A model generated the notes under the pieces. That model was not told the origin of the DNA. It worked only from the letters and a program-made list of their open reading frames with translations, and made no database searches. From contig DEHT01000051.1 in assembly GCA_002352045.1 (NCBI GenBank), positions 10,698 through 35,018 on the forward strand: a DNA stretch of 24,321 bases. Direction: 5' to 3'. This document shows, piece by piece, positions 6,817 through 15,339 of this stretch. Positions within the stretch are counted from its first letter, which is position 1, and every line of letters begins with the position of its first letter. A program made the translations under genes and the position numbers. Source of the stretch: Chitinophagaceae bacterium UBA2793. Its GTDB lineage: Bacteria; Bacteroidota; Bacteroidia; Chitinophagales; Chitinophagaceae.

Positions 6817-9800
6817 CTAAACAGGTATTCTACATCGGCCCTTGTGAGTGATTTTACAAAGCCCGAGTCGTCGGTTATTAATTCTTTTGCCAGGGCTCGT
6901 TTCCTGTCTTGCAGTTGCAAAATTTTGTCTTCAATACTATCCACACAAATCATGCGATAGGCAAAAATATTTTTTGTTTGTCCAATGCGGTGCGTACGAT
7001 CAATGGCCTGCTGCTCTACTGCCGGATTCCACCAGGGATCTACAATATAAACATAATCGGCAGCGGTAAGGTTTAAACCCACTCCGCCTGCTTTTAACGA
7101 AATTAAAAACACCCTGCACTCATCGTTGTTCTGAAAATTTTGAATTGCTTTTTCTCTGTCCATTGATGAGGTGCTGCCATCAAAATATTCAAAGGGGATA
7201 TTTAATTCTTTTAGTTTTTCTCTTATTAAACCCAGCATTCCCAGGAACTGAGAGAAAACAAGGGCTTTATGATCGCCAATATTCTCGGTAATTTCTCTTG
7301 TAAGTTCATCCAGCTTTATTGAATGGTTGGGGAATCTTTCTTCTTCATTTAAAATAGCTGGGCTATCACAAATTTGGCGCAACTTCATTAAGCCTTGCAG
7401 AATGGTGAGCTGCGATCGGTCGATTCCCTGGTTTTCGATGGTACCCAATATTTTTTCCCTATAACTATTGCGATAGGCATCATAAATTTTTCGTTGCTCG
7501 GTTTCCATTTCGCAAAACAGGATGGTCTCCGTTTTTTCCGGCAGGTCTTTGGCAACCTGTTCTTTGGTGCGCCTTAAAATAAAAGGAAATAGTAATTTTC
7601 GTAAATGTTCTTTTTGATCCTGTTCGCCAAACTTGTCAATGGGGGTGGCAAATTCGTTTCTAAAAAACTCCATGCTGCCCAGCAAGCCGGGGTTTAAGAA
7701 ATTCATTTGAGCGTATATATCAAAAGTATTGTTTTGCAATGGTGTACCGCTCATGCATATACGATTTTTTGCTGTAAGCAGCGATGCTGCCCTTGTAACT
7801 TTTGATGAAGGGTTTTTTATTGCCTGGCTTTCATCCAGCACTACATAGTCAAACAATATTTTTAGAAACATTTGTATATCGCTTCGTAATGTACCATAGG
7901 TAGTAATTACAATATTGTATTTCTGCAATTCTTCTGCATTTTTGGAACGGATGCTTCCATGATGTATATGATAGGTTAAAGAAGGAGTAAATTTTTTCAC
8001 TTCATTTTGCCAGTTATAAATAAGGGTGGTAGGGCAAACAACCAAAGCTTTTAATTCTCCACATTCTTTTTTATAATGATCCAGCATACTAAGCGCCTGC
8101 ACGGTTTTACCCAAACCCATATCATCGGCCAAAATGCCGCCCCAGCCCACATCGTTTAAATAGTTCAACCATTGAAAGCCGGCTAATTGATATGGCCTCA
8201 GTATGGGCGCAACATCTTCCGGTGCAGCAATTTCGGGAATGCTTTTAAATTCCTTTAGTCGCTCAAATTTTTCATCCAATGCAAAGCTCAACTCCTGTTC
8301 ATCCCTGTTTTCGTACAGTTCATCTATCACACTCATGTGATATTTGCTTAGTCGTAATTTATCGGAACGCCCATCGCCCACTTTGAATAGCAAAGAATAT
8401 TTACGCAGCCACTCATCGGGCAAAATACCCAAAGTGCCATCGCCCAATTGTACAAAGGATTGTTTACCGGCTAATGCTTTTTTAATATCGGCAATACCTA
8501 CCCGCTGGTTTCCAAATTCAATTTCCACTTTAGCATCAAACCAATCTAATCCACTACTTACATGAATATGAGTAGAGGGACGAGCCGTGTTGAACCTAAA
8601 GTTTCGCAATGCTTCAAAGCCATATACCGGCACTTTCATCTCCTTCATGGCGTCAATAAACAAAAAGAACCAGTTGTTTCTTAAAACCTCTGCACCTTTT
8701 AAAGCAAGGCTGCCGCTGTCTTTTTGCTCAACAAACATAGAGTGCAGTGTGTTCAGCTTATTTACAAATGCTTCTTCTGCTAGTTTATTTCGGTGTATCA
8801 CCAGCATTTTATCGCCATCGGGCAGGGTAATAGTTTCCTTTTCGTTTAGCGTGGCATCGTAACCGTTATAACTAAACACAGGCTGAAGTAGAAGATAGTC
8901 TCCTCTTTCCTGCAGCATTATTTTAATTTCGGGTTGTACGTTTTTAATTTCACGTACCATGCTTTTGTCAAATTCCACCTGGTAATCTCTGGTAAGTGGC
9001 ATTATTACTTTTCGCAATTGCTCGTTCCAATCTCCTTTATTAATATGTGCATTGGCTTCTTTTAAAAAACGTTCTACCTCGTTAATGTCTTCCTGTTTTT
9101 GCCATAGGTAAAAAACATCGTCATGTTTAAAAATGAGATTGCTTCGGCACTCATTTTCTACAAGTGGTATTAGGTGTCCTTCAATTTTCACCATGCACTC
9201 TATTTGCAACTGATTGTTTTTTGCCAGTACTTTAAAAACGGGCACAATACTTTTATTACTTAATTCTGCTGGCTCTAAATGCGCTGTTTTAAAAGTTTTT
9301 CCAAAGGGAAGTGTAAATACAAATGGGTTGCCTGCCTGCTCTTCAAAAATCTTTTTCAATTTGGGGTGAATGTACTCTGCTATCAACGCCTTGGTTTCTT
9401 CAGGCAAATCGTCGCCATCGGTATGGATGATGTTTTCCCATATTCCACTAAAGGGCGAATTTCGGTTAAGGTATTTATTTACTTCACTGTCTTGCAGTTT
9501 TCTTAGCTGTTGAAACAATTGTTTGTCGGCTTCTGTAAAAACTTCTGTGTTTACAAAACGCCCCATATCTAATTTTTCTGTTTTGCCTACAAAGTTCAAC
9601 CCCTGTTCATCGGGGTCGCCCTGCAAAGCATCAACAGAAAAGTAAGGGAAAGTTTTTGCAGTAAAGTTCAATACAATTCCCAGGCGCTGGTTTTTTTCTT
9701 CTTCTGCAACTACCGTTTCTTTTTCAAGCGGAAGCAAGGCTGGTTGTGGAGCTGCAGGTTTATTTAGAATAGGTGCCGTAACCCTCTTAATGGTTGGGTC

Positions 9801-10568
9801 GAGTAGTTTTAAAAAAGGTTTCCCTTCTTTGTAAATAAATTCAAACTTGCCGTCAAGATTATCTTCAAGGCTATATCCATAAATTTGAAGCAACTTGTTT
9901 TTTTCTTTATCTAAATTTCTAATACTGTCAAAATAATGAGGGCCAAAGGCATTTAGCAATTGTAAAAACAGTAAAACTTTGTGTTCGCAAAGCGGGTGTT
10001 GCGACTCGGTACAGGTACAGCAGGTATCAAAATTGCGTTCATCATTTTTTTGAATAAGCAGGTTGAAATTTTGGGTATTCACTTGCAACGCTGCTTCTAC
10101 TTTTTCATCTGCTGCTTTAATTATATTGGCTTTGTGGGTACGCAGCAAGGTTTCGGCCTCCTGGAATATTGCAGGAGAGCTTAACATGCGCATCATCTTT
10201 AAATCAATAAATTTCATTTTTGCTACGGTATGCCGCTGATCGTATTGTATGGCGGCTCCATGCAAAAGATTTTTATCTACCATATCCTGCAATCGAAGCA
10301 GTGCTGCTGCTTCGTGCCGGCAAATATCTGTAAGGTTGTAAGGGCAACTACAGCGCAGGTTCATTTGTTTAGCATCGGCATATTTGTGAATATACACTTT
10401 ATAAAATGTAGCGTAAACATCGTCTTTCACACGAAAAACTATGTTACCCATCAATTCGTCATGCTCCACCATTTCAACTAATCCGGTGCCGTGAATTTTT
10501 TTTCCACGGCGAATTACTTCTTCTGTTCCGTTGTTGTAAATATATTTTACCAGGTGTGGGAGGGCCAA
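6813..10568 (-). CDS. SNF2-family helicase with two SWIM zinc motifs
   Basis: This 1251-residue protein ends in a complete SNF2 ATPase: LRPYQLAGFQWL (motif Q region), DDMGLGKT with Walker A Lys821, LDESQ with Asp912/Glu913 (motif II), MSGTPLQNN (motif III), LVFSQF, LISLKAGGVGLNLTAADYV (motif V) and QQAIDRTHRIGQ with Arg1191/Arg1194 (motif VI). The family uses ATP to translocate on double-stranded DNA and remodel bound proteins, including stalled RNA polymerase (RapA-like). The N-terminus has a SWIM motif CxCx7CxH (Cys73, Cys75, Cys83, His85), and a second of the same spacing follows (Cys184, Cys186, Cys194, His196). Residues about 250-770 belong to no domain I recognise. The only start that retains the N-terminal region is TTG at 10568, because a stop codon lies 6 nt upstream and the next ATG is at codon 33. 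A -7 box lies at 10632-10639. Confidence 0.92.
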   Translation of the reverse strand: MALPHLVKYIYNNGTEEVIRRGKKIHGTGLVEMVEHDELMGNIVFRVKDDVYATFYKVYIHKYADAKQMNLRCSCPYNLTDICRHEAAALLRLQDMVDKNLLHGAAIQYDQRHTVAKMKFIDLKMMRMLSSPAIFQEAETLLRTHKANIIKAADEKVEAALQVNTQNFNLLIQKNDERNFDTCCTCTESQHPLCEHKVLLFLQLLNAFGPHYFDSIRNLDKEKNKLLQIYGYSLEDNLDGKFEFIYKEGKPFLKLLDPTIKRVTAPILNKPAAPQPALLPLEKETVVAEEEKNQRLGIVLNFTAKTFPYFSVDALQGDPDEQGLNFVGKTEKLDMGRFVNTEVFTEADKQLFQQLRKLQDSEVNKYLNRNSPFSGIWENIIHTDGDDLPEETKALIAEYIHPKLKKIFEEQAGNPFVFTLPFGKTFKTAHLEPAELSNKSIVPVFKVLAKNNQLQIECMVKIEGHLIPLVENECRSNLIFKHDDVFYLWQKQEDINEVERFLKEANAHINKGDWNEQLRKVIMPLTRDYQVEFDKSMVREIKNVQPEIKIMLQERGDYLLLQPVFSYNGYDATLNEKETITLPDGDKMLVIHRNKLAEEAFVNKLNTLHSMFVEQKDSGSLALKGAEVLRNNWFFLFIDAMKEMKVPVYGFEALRNFRFNTARPSTHIHVSSGLDWFDAKVEIEFGNQRVGIADIKKALAGKQSFVQLGDGTLGILPDEWLRKYSLLFKVGDGRSDKLRLSKYHMSVIDELYENRDEQELSFALDEKFERLKEFKSIPEIAAPEDVAPILRPYQLAGFQWLNYLNDVGWGGILADDMGLGKTVQALSMLDHYKKECGELKALVVCPTTLIYNWQNEVKKFTPSLTYHIHHGSIRSKNAEELQKYNIVITTYGTLRSDIQMFLKILFDYVVLDESQAIKNPSSKVTRAASLLTAKNRICMSGTPLQNNTFDIYAQMNFLNPGLLGSMEFFRNEFATPIDKFGEQDQKEHLRKLLFPFILRRTKEQVAKDLPEKTETILFCEMETEQRKIYDAYRNSYREKILGTIENQGIDRSQLTILQGLMKLRQICDSPAILNEEERFPNHSIKLDELTREITENIGDHKALVFSQFLGMLGLIREKLKELNIPFEYFDGSTSSMDREKAIQNFQNNDECRVFLISLKAGGVGLNLTAADYVYIVDPWWNPAVEQQAIDRTHRIGQTKNIFAYRMICVDSIEDKILQLQDRKRALAKELITDDSGFVKSLTRADVEYLFS

Positions 10569-10631
10569 AAGCTAAAAGTTTTTAAATAAGCAAAATGATT
10601 GCGCCAGCTTCGTTCAAAAAAGGGCAATTTG

Positions 10632-10639
10632 CAAAAATA
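10632..10639 (-). promoter_or_regulatory. -7 promoter element upstream of the SNF2 helicase
   Basis: TATTTTTG on the minus strand is an exact TAnnTTTG match, 63 nt before the TTG start at 10568. It predicts a leader of about 55-60 nt. No matching -33 element was identified, and AT-rich DNA yields this motif by chance fairly often. Confidence 0.4.
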
Positions 10640-10816
10640 AAGGAAAATATCTGAGCCTTGGAGCACATTTGAAAACTTTGTGGAGAAAATACGGTTAAAT
10701 GTGAATGGAAATTTTTTTAGGATGACTACAATCATTTTTAAAATGACATAACTCAGGCAATTGAAATAAGCAATTGTAATTATGTTGTATTTTCTTTGCA
10801 AAAATCTTCTAAAAAA

Positions 10817-12103
10817 ATGAATAGCAGCATCAATTATGTATCGGCGCAGGAAGCGCTTTCATTCATACAAAGTAATCATCGGGTATTTGTACATGGTAGT
10901 GCATGTACGCCTCATTATTTGTTAAAAGAATTGGCCAGGCAAAAATACAGGCTGCAAAATGTAGAGTTGGTTTCTATTACCCTACAGGGAAATATAGAAG
11001 TGGCTGCGCCGGAATATGCCGGACATTTTAAAATTAATTCACTCTTTGTATCAGAACCGGTAAGACTGGCCATAAATGAAGGCCGGGGTGATTTTGTTCC
11101 GGTATTTTTAAGCGATATTCCAGATCTTTTTAAGAAAGAAGTTTTAAAGTTGGATGCTGCGTTGGTACAGGTTTCGCCGCCCGATGAACATGGCTACTGT
11201 TCATTAGGAGTATCGGTTGATATTGCCCGATCGGCAGTTTCGTGTGCCACACATGTAATTGCACAAGTAAATCCAAAAATTCCCCGCACCCATGGCGATG
11301 GACTTATGCATATTAAAAGATTTTCGGCTATGGTTTATCATGAAGATTCTTTACCACAAATAAATTATAGTGCAAAAACAGGCCCCGAAGAAATGCAAAT
11401 TGGAAAGTATGTGGCTGAACTTATTGACGACGGCAGCACTTTGCAAATGGGTATTGGTACTATACCGGATGCCGTTTTTAAATGTCTTCACAATCATAAA
11501 AACCTGGGTGTGCATACCGAAATGTGTAGCGATGGTATTGTAGATCTTTTTGAAAACGATGTAATCAATAATAAACATAAAAAAATTCATCCTTTTAAAA
11601 CTGTTACGGGATTTGCACTAGGAACCGATAAACTGTATAACTATGTACACGACAACCCGGCCTTTGCTTTTTTAGATATTGACTATGTAAATGATCCGCA
11701 TGTAATAAGGCGCAATCCAAAAGTAGTTGCTATAAACAGTGCTGTAGAAGTGGATATAACCGGGCAGGTATGTGCCGATAGTATTGGGGCAAAGCAATTT
11801 AGTGGCATTGGCGGACAAATGGATTTTATGAGAGGAGCTGCATTAAGCGAGGGTGGTAAACCAATTATTGCTTTAACCAGCAGAACCCACCATGGCATTT
11901 CAAGAATTGTAGCAGCTTTAAAACCCGGAGCCGGGGTGGTTACCACCCGTGGGCATGTACACTATATTGTTACCGAGTATGGAGTGGCATTTTTATATGG
12001 TCAAAATTTGCGTCAACGGGCAAAAGCATTAATAAACATTGCACATCCTAATGATAGGGAAGCATTGGAAAAAGCTTGCTGGGAAAGGTTCAAAGTTTTT
12101 TAA
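10817..12103 (+). CDS. Acetyl-CoA hydrolase/CoA-transferase family enzyme
   Basis: This 428-residue protein starts at the ATG at 10817; an upstream TTG at 10796 is in frame but less likely. It has the two-lobed fold of the acetyl-CoA hydrolase/transferase family (4-hydroxybutyrate CoA-transferase, Cat1-like). Visible features are VHGSACTPHYL near the N-terminus, VSPPDEHGYCSLG, the glycine loop MGIGTIPDAV (about 211-220), GVHTEM with likely catalytic Glu235, and GGQMDFMRGAALSEGGKPIIAL followed by GVVTTRGHVHYIVTEYGVA. The known chemistry transfers CoA between carboxylates through a glutamyl-CoA thioester, or hydrolyses acetyl-CoA to acetate. The exact substrate cannot be read from the sequence. 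The length is normal for the family. It is a single gene with a possible promoter at 10761-10798, cytoplasmic, and with no obvious terminator. Confidence 0.92.
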   Translation: MNSSINYVSAQEALSFIQSNHRVFVHGSACTPHYLLKELARQKYRLQNVELVSITLQGNIEVAAPEYAGHFKINSLFVSEPVRLAINEGRGDFVPVFLSDIPDLFKKEVLKLDAALVQVSPPDEHGYCSLGVSVDIARSAVSCATHVIAQVNPKIPRTHGDGLMHIKRFSAMVYHEDSLPQINYSAKTGPEEMQIGKYVAELIDDGSTLQMGIGTIPDAVFKCLHNHKNLGVHTEMCSDGIVDLFENDVINNKHKKIHPFKTVTGFALGTDKLYNYVHDNPAFAFLDIDYVNDPHVIRRNPKVVAINSAVEVDITGQVCADSIGAKQFSGIGGQMDFMRGAALSEGGKPIIALTSRTHHGISRIVAALKPGAGVVTTRGHVHYIVTEYGVAFLYGQNLRQRAKALINIAHPNDREALEKACWERFKVF

Positions 12104-12141
12104 ACTCTACTACTTCAAACCGGTAATACCCCAAATACGTA

Positions 12142-12172
12142 TTGCATTGACTTTTTGAATTCGTTTATTTTG
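12142..12172 (+). promoter_or_regulatory. Promoter of the 32-residue membrane peptide gene
   Basis: TTG (12142-12144), exactly 20 nt, then TTATTTTG (12165-12172) matches the TTG/TAnnTTTG promoter of Bacteroidota with one mismatch. It lies 28 nt before the ATG of a short ORF that also has a Shine-Dalgarno-like sequence and a terminator. Confidence 0.45.
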
Positions 12173-12200
12173 CATCATAGTTCAACCAAAAACAGGAAGG

Positions 12201-12299
12201 ATGATGAAGTATATTAATTTTAATCGGGTACCTGCAATTTGTTACAGTATTATAGTTTTAGGAATGATGGCTTATGCCATTCTCTTAATTCCAAAATAG
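12201..12299 (+). CDS. Candidate small membrane peptide, 32 residues
   Basis: ATG at 12201 (or the second ATG at 12204) to TAG at 12297-12299 encodes MMKYINFNRV followed by a hydrophobic span of about 20 residues (AICYSIIVLGMMAYAILLI) ending in PK. This is a single membrane helix with positive residues at both ends. AGGAAGG at 12194-12200 directly precedes the first ATG, giving better spacing to the second. A promoter-like element lies upstream and a good hairpin with a T run lies 52 nt downstream, so the whole is a compact transcription unit of about 200 nt. I recognise no family. Known single-span peptides of this size are often subunits or regulators of membrane complexes, but no partner is evident; the nearest gene is the convergent DUF2339 membrane protein. 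Confidence 0.6.
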   Translation: MMKYINFNRVPAICYSIIVLGMMAYAILLIPK

Positions 12300-12350
12300 G
12301 GAAGTAAAATTTTTTATAATGCTCACTTATGAATTGCTACCTCCTATAGT

Positions 12351-12382
12351 ATAGAGATCTTTACAGGTCTCTATTTTTTTCC
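12351..12382 (+). terminator. Terminator of the small membrane peptide gene
   Basis: A 9-bp stem (12351-12359 with 12366-12374, one G-U pair) encloses a 6-nt loop and is followed by a run of seven T. It terminates plus-strand transcription after the small peptide gene. The loop and right arm overlap the last codons and stop of the convergent DUF2339 gene, so the same DNA serves both as coding end and terminator. Confidence 0.75.
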
Positions 12383-13710
12383 TTATCACCAAAAATTAAA
12401 TGCTTATATCGCTGGTACAAAAACGAAACGATGAGAAGCACTGCTCCTGTAAAAATATATGCAATTACTTTTTGCACAGCAGTAAAGCTGTCACTGTCAA
12501 ATAATATCAACTTTATAATGGTGATGGCAAATAAAAAAATGGATAGAATGCGAAACAGTTTTTGCTGAAATACCATACCGGCCACAAATAAAACAATGGC
12601 AAGTATCACCCAAATAATAGTGATGGTAAAGCCTTCAAAATGCAAGGCTACAAAACAAGTAAGTGCAATAACGCTCATGGTATATAAACAACTACTTAAA
12701 TATTGCTGGCCCTTTAAGTAAAAACTGCTCGCAACACCTGCAACCAACAGCCCAATTGAAAAATATAAACTCAGGTTTTCGTTACCGGAGGGGTTAATCC
12801 TTTGCAAAACAATGTTCAAAGCAAAGTAGAAAAAAACGGTATTGATGGACAGTAACCCGGCATCTTCTAATGCAATGGCCAATTTTTTAAACAACTTAAA
12901 AGCAAGCGTACTTACTGTAAACAGTACAAAGTACAATATGGCAAACAACAGTAAACTATTAGAAAATTTATTATCATAATTGTCGCTGTATAAAGAACCA
13001 AAGTAAATAACCCAGCTGCTAAAAAACGCTATATAGTTTAGGCTTAACCAATATTTTTTTAATGAGAGAAATAATACACCCAGGTTGATGAGCAATATAT
13101 AGGTCAACAGGTTGTTGATATTACTTTCGTTGCCCCTTACAAAAAACGGTATTGCATAAGCACCCACTAAGCCCAGCATTGCAATAATTGCTTTATTGTA
13201 TTTTATTGCTGCTACTACCGCCACTATGGTAAGGCATAACATTACTACAAATGCCAACCATCTTGAAATTATTCCATAATATTCATAAGCGCCATAAGTA
13301 GTAAAATAAAAAGTTGCAACAGCGCCACTGAACAGTATTAGGCTAAACAGCTCGTATTTTTTTCTTAGTTTGAATGATAACAATAGCAATGTGGAGCCGG
13401 CTAAATAAGCCAGAATAATTCGTACAGTGGGGCTTATTAAATTAATGTCAATGGCATATTTTACACCAATGCTAAGGCCAATAAACAATATAATAATGCC
13501 AACAAAATGAATGAGTTTTAAACCAACAAAATTTTCGAGGGAATTTGCTGCAGGCAAAGGCTCGGGTTGTTTTGGTTTGTATATTTTTTGCTGGCTACCG
13601 GTGTTGATTAGTTTTTTGAGCGCATCAATTTCATTTTTGCAATCAACTAACTCTTGCTGCATCTTCAGCAGCTTTTCCCGGATTTCTTTTTCATTATCGG
13701 CATTCATCAT
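12361..13710 (-). CDS. DUF2339 family polytopic membrane protein
   Basis: The protein is 449 residues from the ATG at 13710; a TTG at 13716 and another ATG at 13707 are also in frame. Residues about 5-45 are charged and heptad-like (KEIREKLLKMQQELVDCKNE), a probable coiled coil, followed by a Pro/Gln-rich linker. From about residue 57 to the end there are roughly 14 hydrophobic segments. DUF2339 signatures visible are GLKLIHFVGIIILFIGLSIG, ILFSGAVATFYFTTYGAYEYYG and AMLGLVGAYAIPFF. The function of the family is unknown; it lies in the inner membrane. It is shorter than most DUF2339 proteins, which often exceed 600 residues. A -7 box lies only 3 nt before the ATG, so the mRNA may be leaderless. 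Confidence 0.85.
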   Translation of the reverse strand: MMNADNEKEIREKLLKMQQELVDCKNEIDALKKLINTGSQQKIYKPKQPEPLPAANSLENFVGLKLIHFVGIIILFIGLSIGVKYAIDINLISPTVRIILAYLAGSTLLLLSFKLRKKYELFSLILFSGAVATFYFTTYGAYEYYGIISRWLAFVVMLCLTIVAVVAAIKYNKAIIAMLGLVGAYAIPFFVRGNESNINNLLTYILLINLGVLFLSLKKYWLSLNYIAFFSSWVIYFGSLYSDNYDNKFSNSLLLFAILYFVLFTVSTLAFKLFKKLAIALEDAGLLSINTVFFYFALNIVLQRINPSGNENLSLYFSIGLLVAGVASSFYLKGQQYLSSCLYTMSVIALTCFVALHFEGFTITIIWVILAIVLFVAGMVFQQKLFRILSIFLFAITIIKLILFDSDSFTAVQKVIAYIFTGAVLLIVSFLYQRYKHLIFGDKEKNRDL

Positions 13711-13713
13711 GTT

Positions 13714-13721
13714 CAAACATA
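13714..13721 (-). promoter_or_regulatory. -7 promoter element of the DUF2339 gene
   Basis: TATGTTTG on the minus strand exactly matches TAnnTTTG and ends 3 nt before the ATG at 13710. If used, transcription would begin at or next to the start codon, giving a leaderless message and favouring the ATG at 13710 or 13707 over the TTG at 13716. No -33 element was seen. Confidence 0.4.
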
Positions 13722-13777
13722 GTAAATATTATTATTGGTTATACTTAATTAATATTGCAGAAAACTAACGGTAAGCA

Positions 13778-14602
13778 TTGGGAACTTTTTTAGCGATATT
13801 GTGTTTTGCACTGGTGATTGTATTAATTCAAAATCCGCATAATCAAAAAGAAACAGAGCAAAACAATTATACGCCCGATTCGCAGATAAAATATCATTTG
13901 TACAAGGGAAAAGAGTTTTCGTTTAACAAAGAAGAGCTACATTTTGTATGTACAAAGTATAACCCTTACTATGCAGCACTGAAGCAAACGAATCAAGATT
14001 TTTTCTTAAACCGGCTGGAAGACTTTATTAAACAGAAAGACTATTACATTGTAGGTGGAGATGCATATCGAGAAATGCCTATACTTATATCCGCAGCTGC
14101 AATTCAAATCAGCTTTGGCCTCCGGGAATATCTTTGCCCTTATTTTTCCAATATCATCATACATCCACAGGAATATATTGGATATGATCCACTCCGTATT
14201 TTAATTGGAAATGTACAAGGAGATAGTATTACTTTATCCTGGAAACATTTTTTTGAAGATTATCAAAAAGCAGACGGAAAAAATGTTGGCCTGCATGAAA
14301 TGGCCCATGCACTACAGGTACAGTATCTTTTTAATACGCATCGTTATAACAGGAGGAATGAATTCAGAACCGATTTTGAATTTTACGATAAAATTGATGA
14401 CGATGTGCTGCACTCAGAAAAATTAAAGACTGACAGCCTTTTCGACTCAAATGCGTTGAGCGATCCCAATGAATTTTGGGCTACCTCTGTAGAATTGTTT
14501 TTTGAAAGACCACAAGAATTATCAATCAGGCATCCAAGATTATATAAGAGTATTGTGTTGGTACTCAATCAAGACCCCAGTGAAGGAGGTTTGTTCAAAT
14601 AA
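13778..14602 (+). CDS. MtfA-like zinc metallopeptidase (M90), membrane-anchored
   Basis: This 274-residue protein has the MtfA/Peptidase M90 pattern: ISAAAIQISFGL, then NVGLHEMAHALQ with zinc ligands His173 and His177 and general base Glu174, then NEFWATSVELFFERPQELSIRHPRLYKS with likely third ligand Glu232, 55 residues after His177 (about 59 in E. coli MtfA). E. coli MtfA is a cytosolic peptidase that binds the glucose repressor Mlc. This one begins with a hydrophobic segment (FLAILCFALVIVLI), suggesting a membrane anchor or signal, so the active site may face the periplasm. An in-frame TAA lies at 13772-13774 and no ATG precedes the anchor, so the start is TTG at 13778. It overlaps the convergent response regulator gene by 34 bp. 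Confidence 0.87.
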   Translation: MGTFLAILCFALVIVLIQNPHNQKETEQNNYTPDSQIKYHLYKGKEFSFNKEELHFVCTKYNPYYAALKQTNQDFFLNRLEDFIKQKDYYIVGGDAYREMPILISAAAIQISFGLREYLCPYFSNIIIHPQEYIGYDPLRILIGNVQGDSITLSWKHFFEDYQKADGKNVGLHEMAHALQVQYLFNTHRYNRRNEFRTDFEFYDKIDDDVLHSEKLKTDSLFDSNALSDPNEFWATSVELFFERPQELSIRHPRLYKSIVLVLNQDPSEGGLFK

Positions 14603-15339
14603 AGCTTTTCTTTTAGTTCGTCTTTCTTGCGGCGAGAAATGGCAACCACCGCATTGTTGCTCAATTTTAAAAATCCTTCTTTATCATATTTTATCACATG
14701 AGTAAGATTTACAAGGTACGATTTGTGTACTCGTAAAAAAGAATGTTCGCTCAGCAACTCTTCGTATTCTTTAATGGTTTTGGAAACCAGCACCGGGTTG
14801 GCATTTGTTAGGTGAAAGCGGGTATAGTTGCCAACACCTTCACAATACAAAATGTCAGCCGGGCTCATTAAATGAACCCCTGCGTTTGTGGACAATGCCA
14901 ACTTAAACAAGTTTAATTTTTGTGATTTTAAATTATTGATAAGGTTGTTGACCAATGCGGGGGAATGATGAAGCATATCTGTTCTGTTGAGCAACAATCT
15001 TTCGAAGGTTACTGTTAATTCCTCGGCATCGATAGGCTTTAGTAAGTAATCAAAAGCACTATAGCGAATGGCTTTTATGGCATACTTGTCGTAAGCAGTG
15101 GTAAAAATTACAGGGAAGTGAATAGATGAAATTTTGCTTAAAAGATCAAAACCATTCATGGCCGGCATTTCAATATCGAGCATTAGCAAGTTGGGCTGCC
15201 ATTGCTGTATTACAGTAAGTGCTAGAACAGGATCGTTTGCACAACGTATTTCTTTTTCACCAGCAATGTTTTTATCAATAAGCAATTTCAAAATATTGCT
15301 TGCAGAAACTTCGTCGTCAACAATTAAAATCTTTATCAT
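14569..15339 (-). CDS. LytTR-family response regulator
   Basis: This 256-residue protein has an N-terminal receiver domain (about 1-120) with the acidic pair Asp8/Asp9, phosphoacceptor Asp55 in LLMLDIEMP, Thr80/Thr81 in IFTTAYD and Lys101 in LLKPID. The C-terminal part (about 155-250) is a LytTR DNA-binding domain: DILYCEGVGNYTRFHL, KEYEELLSEHSFLRVHKSYLVNL, then VVAISRRKKDELKEKL. It would be phosphorylated by the kinase encoded just upstream; the two genes overlap by ATGA (15336-15339), indicating translational coupling. LytTR proteins bind pairs of short direct repeats and often control exported or surface polysaccharide functions in this phylum; the targets here are unknown. Confidence 0.95.
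   Translation of the reverse strand: MIKILIVDDEVSASNILKLLIDKNIAGEKEIRCANDPVLALTVIQQWQPNLLMLDIEMPAMNGFDLLSKISSIHFPVIFTTAYDKYAIKAIRYSAFDYLLKPIDAEELTVTFERLLLNRTDMLHHSPALVNNLINNLKSQKLNLFKLALSTNAGVHLMSPADILYCEGVGNYTRFHLTNANPVLVSKTIKEYEELLSEHSFLRVHKSYLVNLTHVIKYDKEGFLKLSNNAVVAISRRKKDELKEKLYLNKPPSLGS

Noticed and set aside
10547..10801. An 84-codon minus-strand ORF overlapping the start of the helicase
   Set aside because: It overlaps the helicase N-terminus in another frame, is Phe/Ile-rich as AT-rich noise tends to be, and the region between the two genes is better explained as promoters.
12129..12145. Palindrome AATACGTATT after the CoA-transferase gene as a terminator
   Set aside because: It has no loop and only 5-bp arms, so it cannot form a stable terminator hairpin.
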